DNA of 64,000 bases from the NCBI GenBank assembly GCA_963921425.1, contig OY992833.1:20235454-20299453 (forward strand), read 5' to 3'. Below, piece after piece: positions 47,501-58,857 of the stretch. The translations under genes and the position numbers were made by a program. The notes under the pieces are model-generated. The model was not told the origin of the DNA and did no database searches. It was given only the letters and a program-made list of their open reading frames with translations. This DNA is from Dryas octopetala. Taxonomy: Eukaryota; Streptophyta; Magnoliopsida; Rosales; Rosaceae. Numbering within the stretch: the stretch's first letter is position 1; each line of letters begins with the position of its first letter.

Positions 47501-49942
47501 AATATATAAGGAGAATTGCTTATCACACCAGAGACCCGAAGCTGCAATCAATATAAATGCGTAGGAAGTCATCCATTGATCACCAATAGATTAATAGATA
47601 AATAGATATAAATAGATAGATAGAGAAGAGAGAAAGTGTGTGCCAGGTGTGCAAGCGGTGGGAGTTCAATATTTAATTTGTGAACACACAGGGCTCTAGA
47701 GAGATACATACAAGAACGTTGAGAGCTCCAGCCTTGAAATGGTGGGGATGAGATGGTCTTTTTTCACGAGAAACATAAACAAGTAGAGGCATTTTGGCTT
47801 CATTGACTTGAAATTCATCATCAGTATTGGACGTTTCTTGTATCACCTGCATGCATGCCAAATTAGCTTATAGATTCGATCACAGGTGCGGACGAGCGAA
47901 TATGCCGCCGAGTGATTGACACAATGACCGAGGGCTGCACCGTATATGAAACAATGACCCAATAATTTACCGGAATGGTTGGTAGCTATCTGATCAAGGA
48001 GACAAGGACCGAATATATAATGAAGTTTTTTGTTGGGTTGCAAATTTACTGGAATGGTAGGTAGCTATGAAAACAATGACCCAATAATTGTCATGACCAA
48101 CAGCTCAATTAAAAAGCTTTTATCCTTCCTACAGGATTAACAATGAAAAAATTAATGATATATATATAGTTGGACCCACATAATGTAATGAAAGGGAAAT
48201 CGTATACGACTCATACCAAAACATTTGGTGGTTATTATAATTAAGTACTAACCCCATCTTGATCAGTATCCTTAGACAGACAATAGGGAGAGGCCGGTGA
48301 TGTTAGCTTTACTTGTTGGTCGGCCGGCCATTACAATTAAGAGAAGAGCTCCGTAAGTTATAGCTTATATATGTTGTGAAGCAAGGCTTACTAGCTCTCA
48401 GCACATTCTCATACCGAAAATACATATATATACATATTGTGAAATCATAATTAACTCACAAATCTTCAAGATTTGAATTTACAAATTACTTTTAGTGAGA
48501 AAATTATTTAATTACTCTCACATGTGCAACGAGGGTATGCATTTTGATTCTTTATATAATACATGTTAAGAGTAATGTGGAGTAATGTCCTACATCGGAA
48601 AACTAGAACTTAGTATATGTGCTTATAAGTCTTGGGCCTCTCTACCCATTGTCAATTAGTTTTGGGTTGGATGCTCTAATTCTATCATGGTATCAGAGCC
48701 AGGTTATCCGCGTGTAAGGCCTAACGGCCACACGTGCTCCCACGTCACCCAATATAATTTGTTCACGTGTAAGGCTCAAAATCTCGCCACACATGCGGGA
48801 GCGTGTTGAAAGTAATGTGGAGCAATGTCCCACATCGGAAAACTAGAGTTTAGTATATGTGCTTATAAATTTTTTACCTTTACATCCATTGTCAATTGAT
48901 TTTAAGTTGGATACTCTAATTATATCAATATATTAGGTTTTACTGTACTAGTCATATGATTACATAAAATTTATATACCCATATATTACATATATAAATT
49001 TTTGATCAACTACTATATACAGTACTATATACAGGAGGTGTAAAGGATCTTCTACATTAATGAGAAGATATAAAAAAAACAAATGACTGAACAAACAATG
49101 TCAAATGTAGGGTAAGAAAATTAATATATACCTCAATGACTGCAGGGTGGTCTCGACGCATACCAGTCCTATGGTCTGATCCAAGCCTTGCAAATTCTCT
49201 TACTCTTTCCTTAAACAACTCGTATTTTTCCTGCACCCAAATCATTCATATATATCAGCTCGATCTACAGCTGCTTACTGCGGCGGATGTGAGACAACAT
49301 TCGAACCCGAACAAGCTCTGATATACAAACCTTAATATTATCCCTCTCTTGTGTGAACTCAACACCCTCAGAATGATCGTCCTCCTCCTCTAATGCTGAG
49401 AAATAAGCCTCCGGGGCAGGGCACTTGATCTTATACCTCTTGCAAAACGGAAGCCACCACTTTGCAAACCTCCAAGCCTCTCTCATCCCATTCAACGTGA
49501 CATCAGCACCGCCATCATCCGACAGGTACACGTGGAGCTTCTCCGGCGGATAGTCCATTGCCATGGCGGACAAGACAGTGTTCATCACCCCCACAGGCGG
49601 CTCCTTCTCCGGATCCGCAGTGCAAATGAACACGTCGATGGCCGGAAGCTTGTCGTCCTCCGGAAGCCTCTCCGGGAACACAGAACGAGTGACTTGTTGC
49701 CACCGGAAGGCTTGGCTGAGGAGCCACTCGAAGGAGAGGAGGAGCTCAGCGGCGAAGACAAGAAGCCACGGTAACGTGATCACTTTGCTTCTTTTGGTGT
49801 AGTCTTGAGAGAAGAAAGAGGCTCTGTAGTAAAGCAAGAATGATAAGGCTATGGAGTGGATGAGTATATGTGTTCGGTTGATGAAGTTTGAGAGCTTGTG
49901 GACATGGCAGAGATGCAGAGGGAGCTTAGGAGATTTCTCCAT
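44596..49942 (-). CDS. CSLG: Cellulose synthase-like protein G, copy 2
   Basis: Eight exons at the same sites as copy 1: 49331-49942, 49132-49230, 47712-47846, 47329-47541, 47100-47199, 46148-46332, 45653-46006, 44596-45141. The joined frame is open for 747 residues; exon 6 is 6 bp longer because a CCCGAT unit is repeated, adding two residues. SDDG, LDCD, VVED and QGTRW are all kept. The two proteins differ at only a few positions (for example RTVFS against RSGIS at the end of exon 4, and [12 protein letters not shown] against [12 protein letters not shown] in exon 7). Intron 6 again has the GC donor. Intron 2 holds a TRIM and intron 5 a MITE. Both are far from the splice sites, so correct splicing is likely. 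The role is as for copy 1, with subfunction unknown. Confidence 0.93.
46871..47033. mobile_element. Mutator-type MITE in intron 5 of CslG copy 2
   Basis: A 163 bp insertion absent from copy 1, with a 9 bp duplication ATCATATAT (46862-46870, 47034-47042). Inverted ends: GAACAAAACTTGCCTATCCC at left and GACTGAAACTTACCTGCCCC at right (reverse complement), both continuing to GGGAT.CCAC. The middle is purine-rich with a long A run. Confidence 0.78.
48564..48927 (+). mobile_element. TRIM retroelement in intron 2 of CslG copy 2
   Basis: A complete 364 bp terminal-repeat retrotransposon in miniature: 124 bp direct repeats (48564-48687 and 48804-48927) starting TGTTRARAGTAATGTGGAG, a Met-tRNA primer-binding site TGGTATCAGAGCC right after the first repeat, and a purine tract GCGGGAGCG before the second. 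No coding capacity, as is normal for the class. Flanking 5 bp are ATACA and ATATA. Copy 1 keeps the empty site (TATAATATATTAGG near 26786), so insertion followed the duplication. The repeats differ at roughly a tenth of positions, suggesting an old insertion or a mixed template. Confidence 0.9.
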
Positions 49943-49991
49943 GGCTAGCTTCTCCTGATCTCGATCTGGATATGTGTTGTAGTAATAGTAG

Positions 49992-50000
49992 TATATATAG
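49992..50000 (-). promoter_or_regulatory. Probable TATA box of CslG copy 2
   Basis: TATATATA about 55 bases before the ATG, at the position equivalent to copy 1. Confidence 0.5.
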
Positions 50001-50666
50001 TACTATCAACCCCCTCCTCCAACTCCCTTTAAAGGGCCATCATAATATCATATATAAACAAATAAAAATTAAAAAAACGAGCTAGAGAAGAACTGTGACC
50101 AATAAGTCAAACGTGCAGGACTAATTGTTTTTTCGATTTTATAAAAAAAAGTTTTGAATGGAACAGCTTAATTATATGTATGATATCGTTTTTCAGTGCT
50201 ACAACATTATGTATTCTATTTAATTAAAAGATTATAAATTTTACTTAAAACAAAATTACGATTAGAGTTTGTATTATATATATATATAGCACCCACTGCA
50301 CACTGAAGAGTTTCTCGAATCTTATATGTTATATACCTTCATAATATAATCGAGGCACGCTATCCCTTAAAAAGTTGCTTACAATTAAGTAGACTTGCTA
50401 AAAAAATAAGATATTTTGTCTTGTAATTGCTTGCAAAAGGCAGGTTTATGTCATATTGTCATTTGGCTGTGATATTTCTCAACTTGTCAAACATTGACTG
50501 ACTACAGTCCAAAAAAAAAAACTTTGACAGACTACTATTATACTATTTGCAGATAGCACGCATTATTAATCTATGAGTTATTATTAACTTGTGAGCATTA
50601 TTATTAGATAAATAATGCTAATGCAGCTCTTGTAATACACGGCTCTGCATCTATAATCAGTCACTA

Positions 50667-50685
50667 TTTTTTTTTTTTGGCCAGG
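50667..50685 (-). mobile_element. Micro-insertion of a retroposon tail (19 nt) with 14 bp target duplication
   Basis: Twelve T then GGCCAGG, bounded by the perfect 14 bp repeat ATAATCAGTCACTA (50653-50666, 50686-50699). On the minus strand this is CCTGGCC plus poly-A, the same TGGCC-A(n) end as the retroposon at 28886-34529. It lies in the copy-2-specific part of the CslG upstream region. Confidence 0.65.
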
Positions 50686-51254
50686 ATAATCAGTCACTAG
50701 TTAATTATTATAATAATCGATGAATCTCTCACTTTTTTTATATGTTGGATTTTCAGTTATACGTCTCAAAATTGGCCACATACTGCTTCATAGGTTAGAC
50801 AGACGTCAGACAGTCAATTACGCCTCATATTGAACCTTCATGCATGCACCCAAGTCTCAAATGAAGCCTTTGGCAGTATCGACAAAAGCAATTCATGTCA
50901 ATTATTTTCCTTTTCCAAAAGCCATATCTGCAGCCACGACTTTGTGAGTCAATCTTCAGTAGCAGGATCGACGTACCATTCCTCAAAGAGTAAGTGGTGC
51001 GCGGTGCCCAAGCCCCAATTCAATAGGTATCTATGAAGACAAGTACGTGGTTGCCCCAGCCAATCACTTTCAAAATCCAATATGCACATTCTCTTCCACT
51101 AGACATGAAGGTAGTAGAACTCATCACCCCAAACAGAAGATGCAGGGCTACAATGATATATGAGCATTTTCGATTGGAAGAGGCGGATATGATAACTATT
51201 ATTCTTTTGGGAATCTCTGCTAGACCTAATCAGCTTATATGGCATTACACAAAG

Positions 51255-52121
51255 TAGGGATGGGCACAGTACGGGACAGTTCGGTATCGACCACTTACCG
51301 ATCACAATACCAAAATAGGTAGTCGGGACGGGACGGTATTACAATTTTTAAGATTTGAATCCGAATTATACTGATCCCACTGGGATCGGTATGATTCGGT
51401 ACCAGTTTCGAGATGGTTATAAAGTTATAAATACGGTGGACAGGGGGTGGAATAGGAGGCCGTCGCCGGAGAAGAAGGGGACGAGCCACAACCTGTTGGC
51501 CAGGATCGAAGGGAGAAGGGGATAGCGGCGCCACTCGTCGTCCATCAACTTCATCTACGATCCGTCGAGCTATGCACTCAACTTTCAGGACGAGAACGCC
51601 GACGAGCTCAGCGGCTTCTTAGAGCGGTTTCAGCCGCCTTGGCTAAGAGAGATAAAGGCACAGAGAGAAAGGCGAAGAGAGAGACAGAAGCCAAGAAACA
51701 TAGAGGAAAAGAGTATGTCGCGGGGATAGAGAAGAGGTTCTCGCCCGAGATAAGGGAAAAGGAAGAGAGTATGTCGCAGAAAGATGAGGGAAAAGAGGAA
51801 AAAGAAAGAAAAATGGAAGGCGCTCGAAGAGAGGGATGAGAACATCATATTCATATTAGGGTATCATTGGGAATGATTAGTTGTTTGGACAAGTCTATAC
51901 TTCTACCATAGGTCGACATATAATACAAAATAAATAAATTAAATTAAATTAATTATAATCGGTACGATACGGGATCAATTGAAATGTTGGTACAGTTACT
52001 ATCCTATTGTATTCGGTACCATACGGAATCATACCAAAAATTTTAAAAAATAAACAAAACGGAACGGAACTGGTATGGGTTCGGTATGTGTTCGATTTTC
52101 CGGTTTTAATGCCTAGCCTTA
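51255..52121 (+). mobile_element. hAT-like non-autonomous element, complete copy, unit 2
   Basis: An 867 bp element inside the LINE. Flanking 8 bp are ACACAAAG (51247-51254) and ACATAAAG (52122-52129), one mismatch, and removal restores the LINE phrase WHYTK-DGVYQV. Ends TAGGGATGGGCACAGTACGG and TAAGGCTAGGCATTAAAACC (reverse complement) are imperfect hAT-type repeats; subterminal regions are rich in CGGTAC/GTACCG-type motifs. The middle (about 51440-51640) encodes NLLARIEGRRG, RRHSSSINFIYDPSSYALNF, resembling the conserved DF.YDP.SYALNF segment of small uncharacterised plant proteins as I remember them, so it may be captured exon sequence. Confidence 0.8.
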
Positions 52122-52776
52122 ACATAAAGGATGGGGTGTATCAAGTGAAAAGTGGCTATTGGCTTTCAAAAAAGATGGTGGCTGATATACCCGATAGCAG
52201 TAATTCGTACTCTAATCTTCTGCAAACTTATGGAAGGATATATGGGCTCTCAAGGTGCCAGGTAAAATAAAAACTTTCTTAGATGCTGCCATGAAATCAT
52301 TCCCTGTAATTATAATCTATTCAGGAGAACCATTATACCCTCTCCAAGATGTCCATGATGTGGAGATGTTGCTGAAACAGCTCTGCATATATGCAATTTA
52401 GAGCTGCCCAATGTCTCAGTGGGTCTGGCAGCACTCAACACTTAGCGAGGAGGCAGAGTTTGCCTTCGAAGAGCGTTTCAAGGTTTTCTATAGATATGCG
52501 ATGGTGGTGTTATCAGAAACTGAAAAAACTTGCCTTGCTTTCTTGTGTTGAGGACTGTGGAATGTAAGAAATGACTATGGAAGATGCTCACATGGTGTAT
52601 AGTAGGTTGCTGCAATATGCAACAGACTACGAACATGCAAATCATACAGACCTATCCTATATGCAGGCCGTGACTATGACGAGTAGGTGGGAAAGATCAG
52701 GAGAGGGTTTTTTCAAAATCAACATCGACCGGGGGGGTTCAATTCTAGCAATAGATGCATAGGCTTAGGGGCTGTG

Positions 52777-53108
52777 TGTTGAATTCTAAGCTCAATAATC
52801 TGAAAGAAATGCAGGAAATGAACAGAAAGAAGATGGATTAAAAACGTGGAGCAGAGCTCACGTTGTGCTCTTCATTCCAGTATATTCATTTCTATTTTCT
52901 GTTATACCCACGCCAGGAGGCTTATAGCCACTACAACAGAAAAAACAAAAAAAGAAGGAGAGAGAGAGCCTATATCTCATCTCAACCATTCATCATCATC
53001 CTCTAGATGATGCCACCTGTCAATCTTTAGTTTAATTACAACTGATTAACTAACAAACTAATCTAATTAAGGCAACTAATAAATCAGTTAGCAGCCTTAA
53101 TGTCAACA
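52777..53108 (-). repeat. LTR (3') of copia element C
   Basis: 332 bp, TGTTGAATTC to AATGTCAACA. Confidence 0.95.
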
Positions 53109-56100
53109 CTCCCTTCTAAGGTGTTAACTGATGTCACCCCGAGCTTGCTCCTTAGGAAGTTGAACCTGTCCTTTGTCAATGCTTTAGTAAAAATGTCTGC
53201 TAGCTGATCTTCACCTTTGCAGTACAGTAAATCAATCTCTCCATCTTGAATAGCATCACGAATAAAATGAAACTTCCTCTTAATGTGTTTTGATCTCTGG
53301 TAGAAAACAGGATTCTTAGACATTGCTATAGCTGAGGTATTATCACACATAAGTGCAGTTGGTTCCATCTGTTCTTCCCCAAAGTCTTTCAACACAAATC
53401 TCAGCCAAATAGCTTGGGTGGTTGCTTCTGAAGCACTCATGTACTCAGCCTCTGCAGTGGACAATGCAACACTTTGTTGTTTCACAGAGGCCCAAGAAAA
53501 TGCTCCACTGCCAAATGAGAAGGCATAGCCTGATGTGGATTTCATATCATCATCATCACCACTCCAATCGCTGTCACAGTAGCCAATTAAGAGGGCTGAG
53601 TCACCTTTCCTGTATTGAATGCCATAATCAATAGTCCCTTGTATGTATCTTAGTACTCTCTTGGCTGATCCAAGATGCTTGACAGAAGGACAATGCATGA
53701 ATCTGGCCAAGAGACTGGCAGCAAACATAATGTCAGGTCTAGTTGCTGTCAGATACAATAGACTTCCTACTATCCTCCTATACTGCTCTTCATCAGCAGC
53801 CTTGCATCCATCGTCCTTCCTTGGCTTATCAGAGGTTGCCAGAGGAATTGCCACTGACTTGCAGTCCTTTAGACCAAATTTCTCAAGAAGGCTGAGAGCA
53901 TACTTCTTCTGATGAATGAATATACTCCCTTCATGTTGGATTACCCCCATTCCAAGGAAGTGATGTAATAACCCGAGATCAGTCATCTCATACTTATTCA
54001 TCATATCTTGTTTAAATTCCACAATCATCTTTTCACAGCCACCAGTGTACACAATGTCATCTACATAAATCGACACTATGAGTGTTCCTTGTCCCTCCTT
54101 CGTTTTCACATAGAGAGTAGCCTCACTTGGACTCCTTTCAAACCCACACTGCTGCAAATGAGCATCAATGTTTCCATACCAAGCTCTTGGAGCTTGTTTA
54201 AGGCCATATAATGCCTTTCTCAATCTGTACACCTTGTGTTCAGCTCCCTTGACAACAAAACCATCTGGTTGATCCACATAAACCTCTTCCTCAAGAACAC
54301 CATTTAGAAAAGCTGATTTAACATCGAGTTGGTACAATTTCCATCCTCTCGTGGCTGCCAATGCAATCAGAGTTCTGATTGTGTCCAACCGTGCTACAGG
54401 AGCAAAAGTCTCATTAAAATCTACGCTTGGCTTTTGAGTGTAGCCTTTAGCTACCAGCCTTGCTTTGTGCTTTTGAACCGTGCCATCTAAATTTAGCTTT
54501 GTCTTGAAAATCCACTTCACACCCACAATTGGCTTGCCACTTGGTCTATCAACCAATTCCCAGGTTTGATTTTTCTCTATCATGGTGATTTCATCAACCA
54601 TAGCTTTCTGCCAAGCTTGATCTCTAGCTGCCTCATTGTAATTTTCAAGTTCAACAACACTGAGCTTGCACTGAGCAAATACTTCATTCAGATTTTTCCA
54701 TTTAGTTGGAATATGATCATATGTTTCTGACATCTTGATCTCATTTCCAGTTTCGGTGGTTGGAGGAACACCACTTTGAAAACTTGCATCACCATTGAAG
54801 ATTGCATTCTGTGAACTGGAACCAGCTTCTTGAGTATTTGACAGTACACGGGGAGTTTGAACTGACTGCATAAGAGTCTCAGGCTCATTTTCAATCTCAG
54901 TAATACTGACTTCTTCTTCATTGTCCCATGGCACAGACACATGCATTGTTTCTTTGGTATCCCAATTCCACAGAGTACTTTCATCAAACACAACACTCCT
55001 TGAGACAATAATCTTATTGCTTTTCAGATCAAATACCCTGTATCCTTTCTCTCTAGTTCCATAGCCCACAAATACACCCTTCTGTCCTGTCTCATCAAGC
55101 TTCTGTCTCTGTTGAGATGAAATATGAGTGTAACACACAGACCCAAATATTCTCAAATGCTTCACTCCAGGTTTTCTTCCACTGAATTCTTCAAATGGAG
55201 TCTTATTCTCCAATGCTCGAGTGGGACACCTGTTCAAAAGATAGACTGCAGTGTTAACTGCCTCACCCCAGAATTTAAATGGCATTTTCTTCTCATGTAA
55301 CATAGTTCTAGCCATTTCCACTACAGTCCGGTTCTTCCTTTCTGCAGTGCCATTTTGTTGTGGTGAGTAAGCCACAGTCAATTGTTTTTCAATTCCAATA
55401 TCCTCACAAAACTTGTCAAATTCCAGTGAAGTATACTCTCCTCCCCTGTCGCTTCTGAGTTTTTTTAGTTTAAAACCACATTGCAATTCTACCATGGCTT
55501 TAAATTTTTTAAAAACAGTAAACACTTCTGACTTGAACTTCAGAAAATATACCCAACACATCCTTGTTTTGTCATCAATGAAGGTAAGGAAATACCTGTT
55601 GCCTCCAAGAGTTTCAACCATTAGTCCACAGACATCTGTGTGAACCAATTCTAGTGGATTTGTTGCTCTCCAGACCTTGTCTCTATCAAAAGCTACTCTA
55701 TGAGCCTTTCCTGTTGCACATCCTTCACATACATGCTCACAGTCTCCAAGTTTTGGCAGACCATAAACCATATTTTTATCTTGGAGCATCTTCAAGCTAT
55801 CGTAGTTCAAGTGACCAAACCTTCTATGCCATCTCCAAGAAGAGCCTACAACAGTAGCTCTATTTGCCATCATAGGATTAACACTTTCAAATGTAAGTGG
55901 AAAACATCGGTTTCCTTTCATTTGTACAGTGGCTATAGGTTCCTGCAGATTCATGTCTTCAAATATGCAGGCCATGAAATCTCCAAATAGAATCCAATAT
56001 CCATGCTCAATCATTTGTCCCACACTAAGAAGGTTTTCATCAAGACCTGGTACAATCATAACTTCTGGAATGTATCTAGTGCCACTCTTTGTCTCAACAA

Positions 56101-57406
56101 TCAAGGTTCCTTTTTCCTGTTGACTCCACAAGATCACCAGTGCCCATTTTGACTTTACATCTTACACTCCTGTCAATATTGATGAGAAGGGACTCACTGC
56201 TGGTCATGTGGTTACTACAACCACTGTCCAGATACCATACATCATGGTCCCTTTGTACTGATGCCTTATGACAGGCATAAAACATCGTGGCAGTTTCTTG
56301 AACCTGATTTGCATAATTCACAACTTGACCTCTCTTGATGGGTTGATGACCGTCTTTCATCACATGGCCAAATTTATCACAATTGTGGCACTTAACCTTC
56401 CCTTTGAACCAACACTCACCATAGTGAGCTTTGTCACAGATTTTGCACTTAGCCTTCCCAAATTCAGAACCACTAATCTGCTTCACTATTGGCTGAGTTT
56501 TAGTTTCCCATTTTTTGGGTTTTGTCTTCCAATTCTTCTGTGTTTTTCTTGCACCATCATATGTAAATGGTTTGTTCTGAGGTTTTGGAGAGATACTCAT
56601 GCTTGCAAAAGCTCTCTCAGAACTTATAGCATCCTCATCATGCCTATTCAAACGTTGCTCATAGCTCTTGAGAGACCCAACAACTTCTTGCACAGTAACA
56701 GTATTCAAGTCTGAAGTCCTCTCAATTACTACACATATTGGATCATATATCTTAGACAGACTAATCAAAACCTTTTGTACCACTCTCTGATGAGTCAAAT
56801 TTTCACCATATGATTTCATTTGATTTATCAAATCAAAGAGTCTAGTAAGATAATCTGAGAGGGGTTCATTATCCTTCATTCTCATATATTCAAAATCACG
56901 ACGCAGACCTTGAAGTTTCACTGACCTCGCCTGCTTGTCACCACGAAATTCTTCCTGGAGCAGATCCCAAGCTCCTTTTGATGTCTCCTGATTTACGATG
57001 CGAGGAAAAATTTCCTTTGATACAGCACTCTGAATGATACCCAGAGCTTTGGCATCCTTCATGAGTTGTTCTTCAAGGTAAGCATCGATTTCCTCATCAC
57101 CATCATCAGTCCCTGATTCACCTGCCTTCTTCAATTTCTCCTTCGCCTTCTTCTTCGATTCTGGAATAGAGACCCCTTTGTCAACGAGCTTCCAAATCCC
57201 ATGAGATTTGAAGATAGTAACCATTCTAACTTTCCAAAAATCGAATTCCGTGCCATCAAAGATGGGAGCCCGTAGCTCACCACTTCCAGATCCAGCCATA
57301 GTTGATTGAATTGAGTCGAATCCGAGAGTTTTCTCGTTGGATTTCTCTCGCGATTCACACAGTAAATGACGCCCAGTTCAAATCGAACCTGGGAGCTCTG
57401 ATACCA

Positions 57407-57738
57407 TGTTGAATTCTAAGCTCAATAATCTGAAAGAAATGCAGGAAATGAACAGAAAGAAGATGGATCAAAAACGTGGAGCAGAGCTCACGTTGTGCTC
57501 TTCATTCCAGTATATTCATTTCTATTTTCTGTTATACCCACGCCAGGAGGCTTATAGCCACTACAACAGAAAAAACAAAAAAAGAAGGAGAGAGAGAGCC
57601 TATATCTCATCTCAACCATTCATCATCATCCTCTAGATGATGCCACCTGTCAATCTTTAGTTTAATTACAACTGATTAACTAACAAACTAATCTAATTAA
57701 GGCAACTAATAAATCAGTTAGCAGCCTTAATGTCAACA
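57407..57738 (-). repeat. LTR (5') of copia element C
   Basis: 332 bp, one difference from 52777-53108. Confidence 0.95.
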
Positions 57739-58000
57739 CTGTGATCAGAGATAATGATGGGCAATGTGTGGTGGTGGCAACCAAGTCGGTGTTTGGTGGC
57801 TTCTCAGTTGAAGAAACAAAGATGATGGGGGGAATTTTTGGCTTGCAGGAAGCACATGATCTGCGGTTAAGTAATATCATCCTGGAGATGGATTCTTGTA
57901 ATGCTGTGAGAAGAATCAACAACCCTCTCCCATTTGTGGCGGATGTTTACACCTTAATTTGGTTTGGGCCGAAATCACGGCTGGGCTCAAGTTTTATGTA

Positions 58001-58857
58001 GTTTTGAAGGCCCAACAAGATAGCCTAAGACATGAAACGTTCTGGAAGTTTCCTAGTGCAATTGTGCCGAGAAATCCTTGGTAGATTAGGAGTTCCAAAT
58101 CAGGCAATTGAAAGTAACTTTGGCTTGAAGAAAAGAAAGCAAGGAGTCCTAGTTCGAATTGAAGAAGGATTTCCTGAAACTAAGCAGGGGAACAATTATA
58201 TAAAGAGGCATCATGCATTCAGAAGGGTTCTCTCAACAATCAATCAACACAATAACCTACAACTTTTCAATCAGTTCTCAGAATCCTCAAGATCACAAGC
58301 AATTTTTGTTCTTCAAGTCCTCAAGCTCTTGTTCTTGTTTTTAGCTCTGCTAAGGTTTACTTTTCCTTAGTATTGATTTCTTTCAAGTTTCGACTCATAA
58401 TTTTATATTTGTTTACCATGAGATTTATTGTTAGAACTACCATTGTCACTTGTTTTCATAATAATCAGATTATTCACACTTTTTTCATTAAAGTTCATTA
58501 TTTTGTTGTTATCCAATTACTCAACACACAATCGTTCGCACTTACGAGTTCAAGAACACAGTCACCGAAACCTATGATTAAAGTCCTTGAGGATAAAGGC
58601 AAGGAAAACTTTCGGCAGGTTTCTTGTTCCTTTTTCTTGCTTGCAATCGTTTGGTTAATAGTCAGGTCCGGTGCAAGACATAACAAATACATCTCAATTC
58701 TGCAAACAGCCCTTGGCCGAAAGCAGTGGCACGCCTACAATTCACTAAAGGACTTTAGTGTTCTTCTTAGAATTCTTTATGATCTGTGCCATGAATTTTA
58801 GGGGTAATTACAATGGCGGATAGAACGCTTATAGAAGATTCAAAGACCTCTTGGTCA
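58001..58857. other. Unclassified repeat-like DNA with a TATA motif
   Basis: No protein similarity is seen. An AATTATATAAAGAGGCATCA motif (58194-58213) followed by a CAATCAATCAACACAATAAC leader-like stretch resembles the U3/R boundary of a plant LTR, but no partner repeat, primer-binding site or clear ends were found. Confidence 0.3.

Larger units (their letters stand above)
44211..51910. other. Tandem segmental duplication, unit 2
   Basis: Matches unit 1 from AACCATCATCC (44211) to TTCTACCATA (51910). Differences include a MITE (46871), a TRIM (48564), about 230 bp near 48120-48345 absent from unit 1, promoter indels, and loss of the stretch equivalent to 28760-35300. Confidence 0.88.
52777..57738 (-). 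mobile_element. Ty1/copia LTR retrotransposon C
   Basis: A 4,962 bp minus-strand copia element with 332 bp LTRs, a primer-binding site GAGCTCTGATACCA beside the right LTR (about 57393-57406), a purine tract beside the left LTR, and a perfect 5 bp duplication CTGTG (52772-52776, 57739-57743). Parts in transcription order: gag with zinc knuckle (about 57.3-56.3 kb), protease and integrase (about 56.2-54.7 kb), reverse transcriptase and RNase H (about 54.6-53.1 kb). The LTRs differ at one position, so insertion is very recent, probably within about 200,000 years. It looks nearly whole, with about one break. It interrupts the LINE RNase H domain. Confidence 0.95.
51016..58000 (+). mobile_element. 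L1-type LINE C-terminal part, unit 2, split by two elements
   Basis: Three pieces belong together: 51016-51254 (IYEDKWLPQPITFKIQ-like region), 52122-52776 (KDGVYQVKSGYW, then PGKIKTFLRCCHEIIP with a Cys-rich zinc knuckle) and 57739-58000 (AVIRDNDGQCVV, LEMDSCNAVRRIN, an RNase H domain with its stop near 57999). This is the tail order of plant L1-type LINE proteins: knuckle, then RNase H. Several frame changes show it is dead. A hAT element (51255-52121) and copia element C (52777-57738) interrupt it. Its left edge is fused to the CslG copy 2 upstream region at a CAAT microhomology (51016-51019). Confidence 0.87.

Noticed and set aside
58032-58801. Two frames of 112 and 142 codons on the plus strand
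   Set aside because: No recognisable domain; the region looks like repeat leader sequence with a TATA motif.
58001-58857. A solo LTR
   Set aside because: No terminal TG...CA pair with a target duplication could be fixed, so only an unclassified region is reported.
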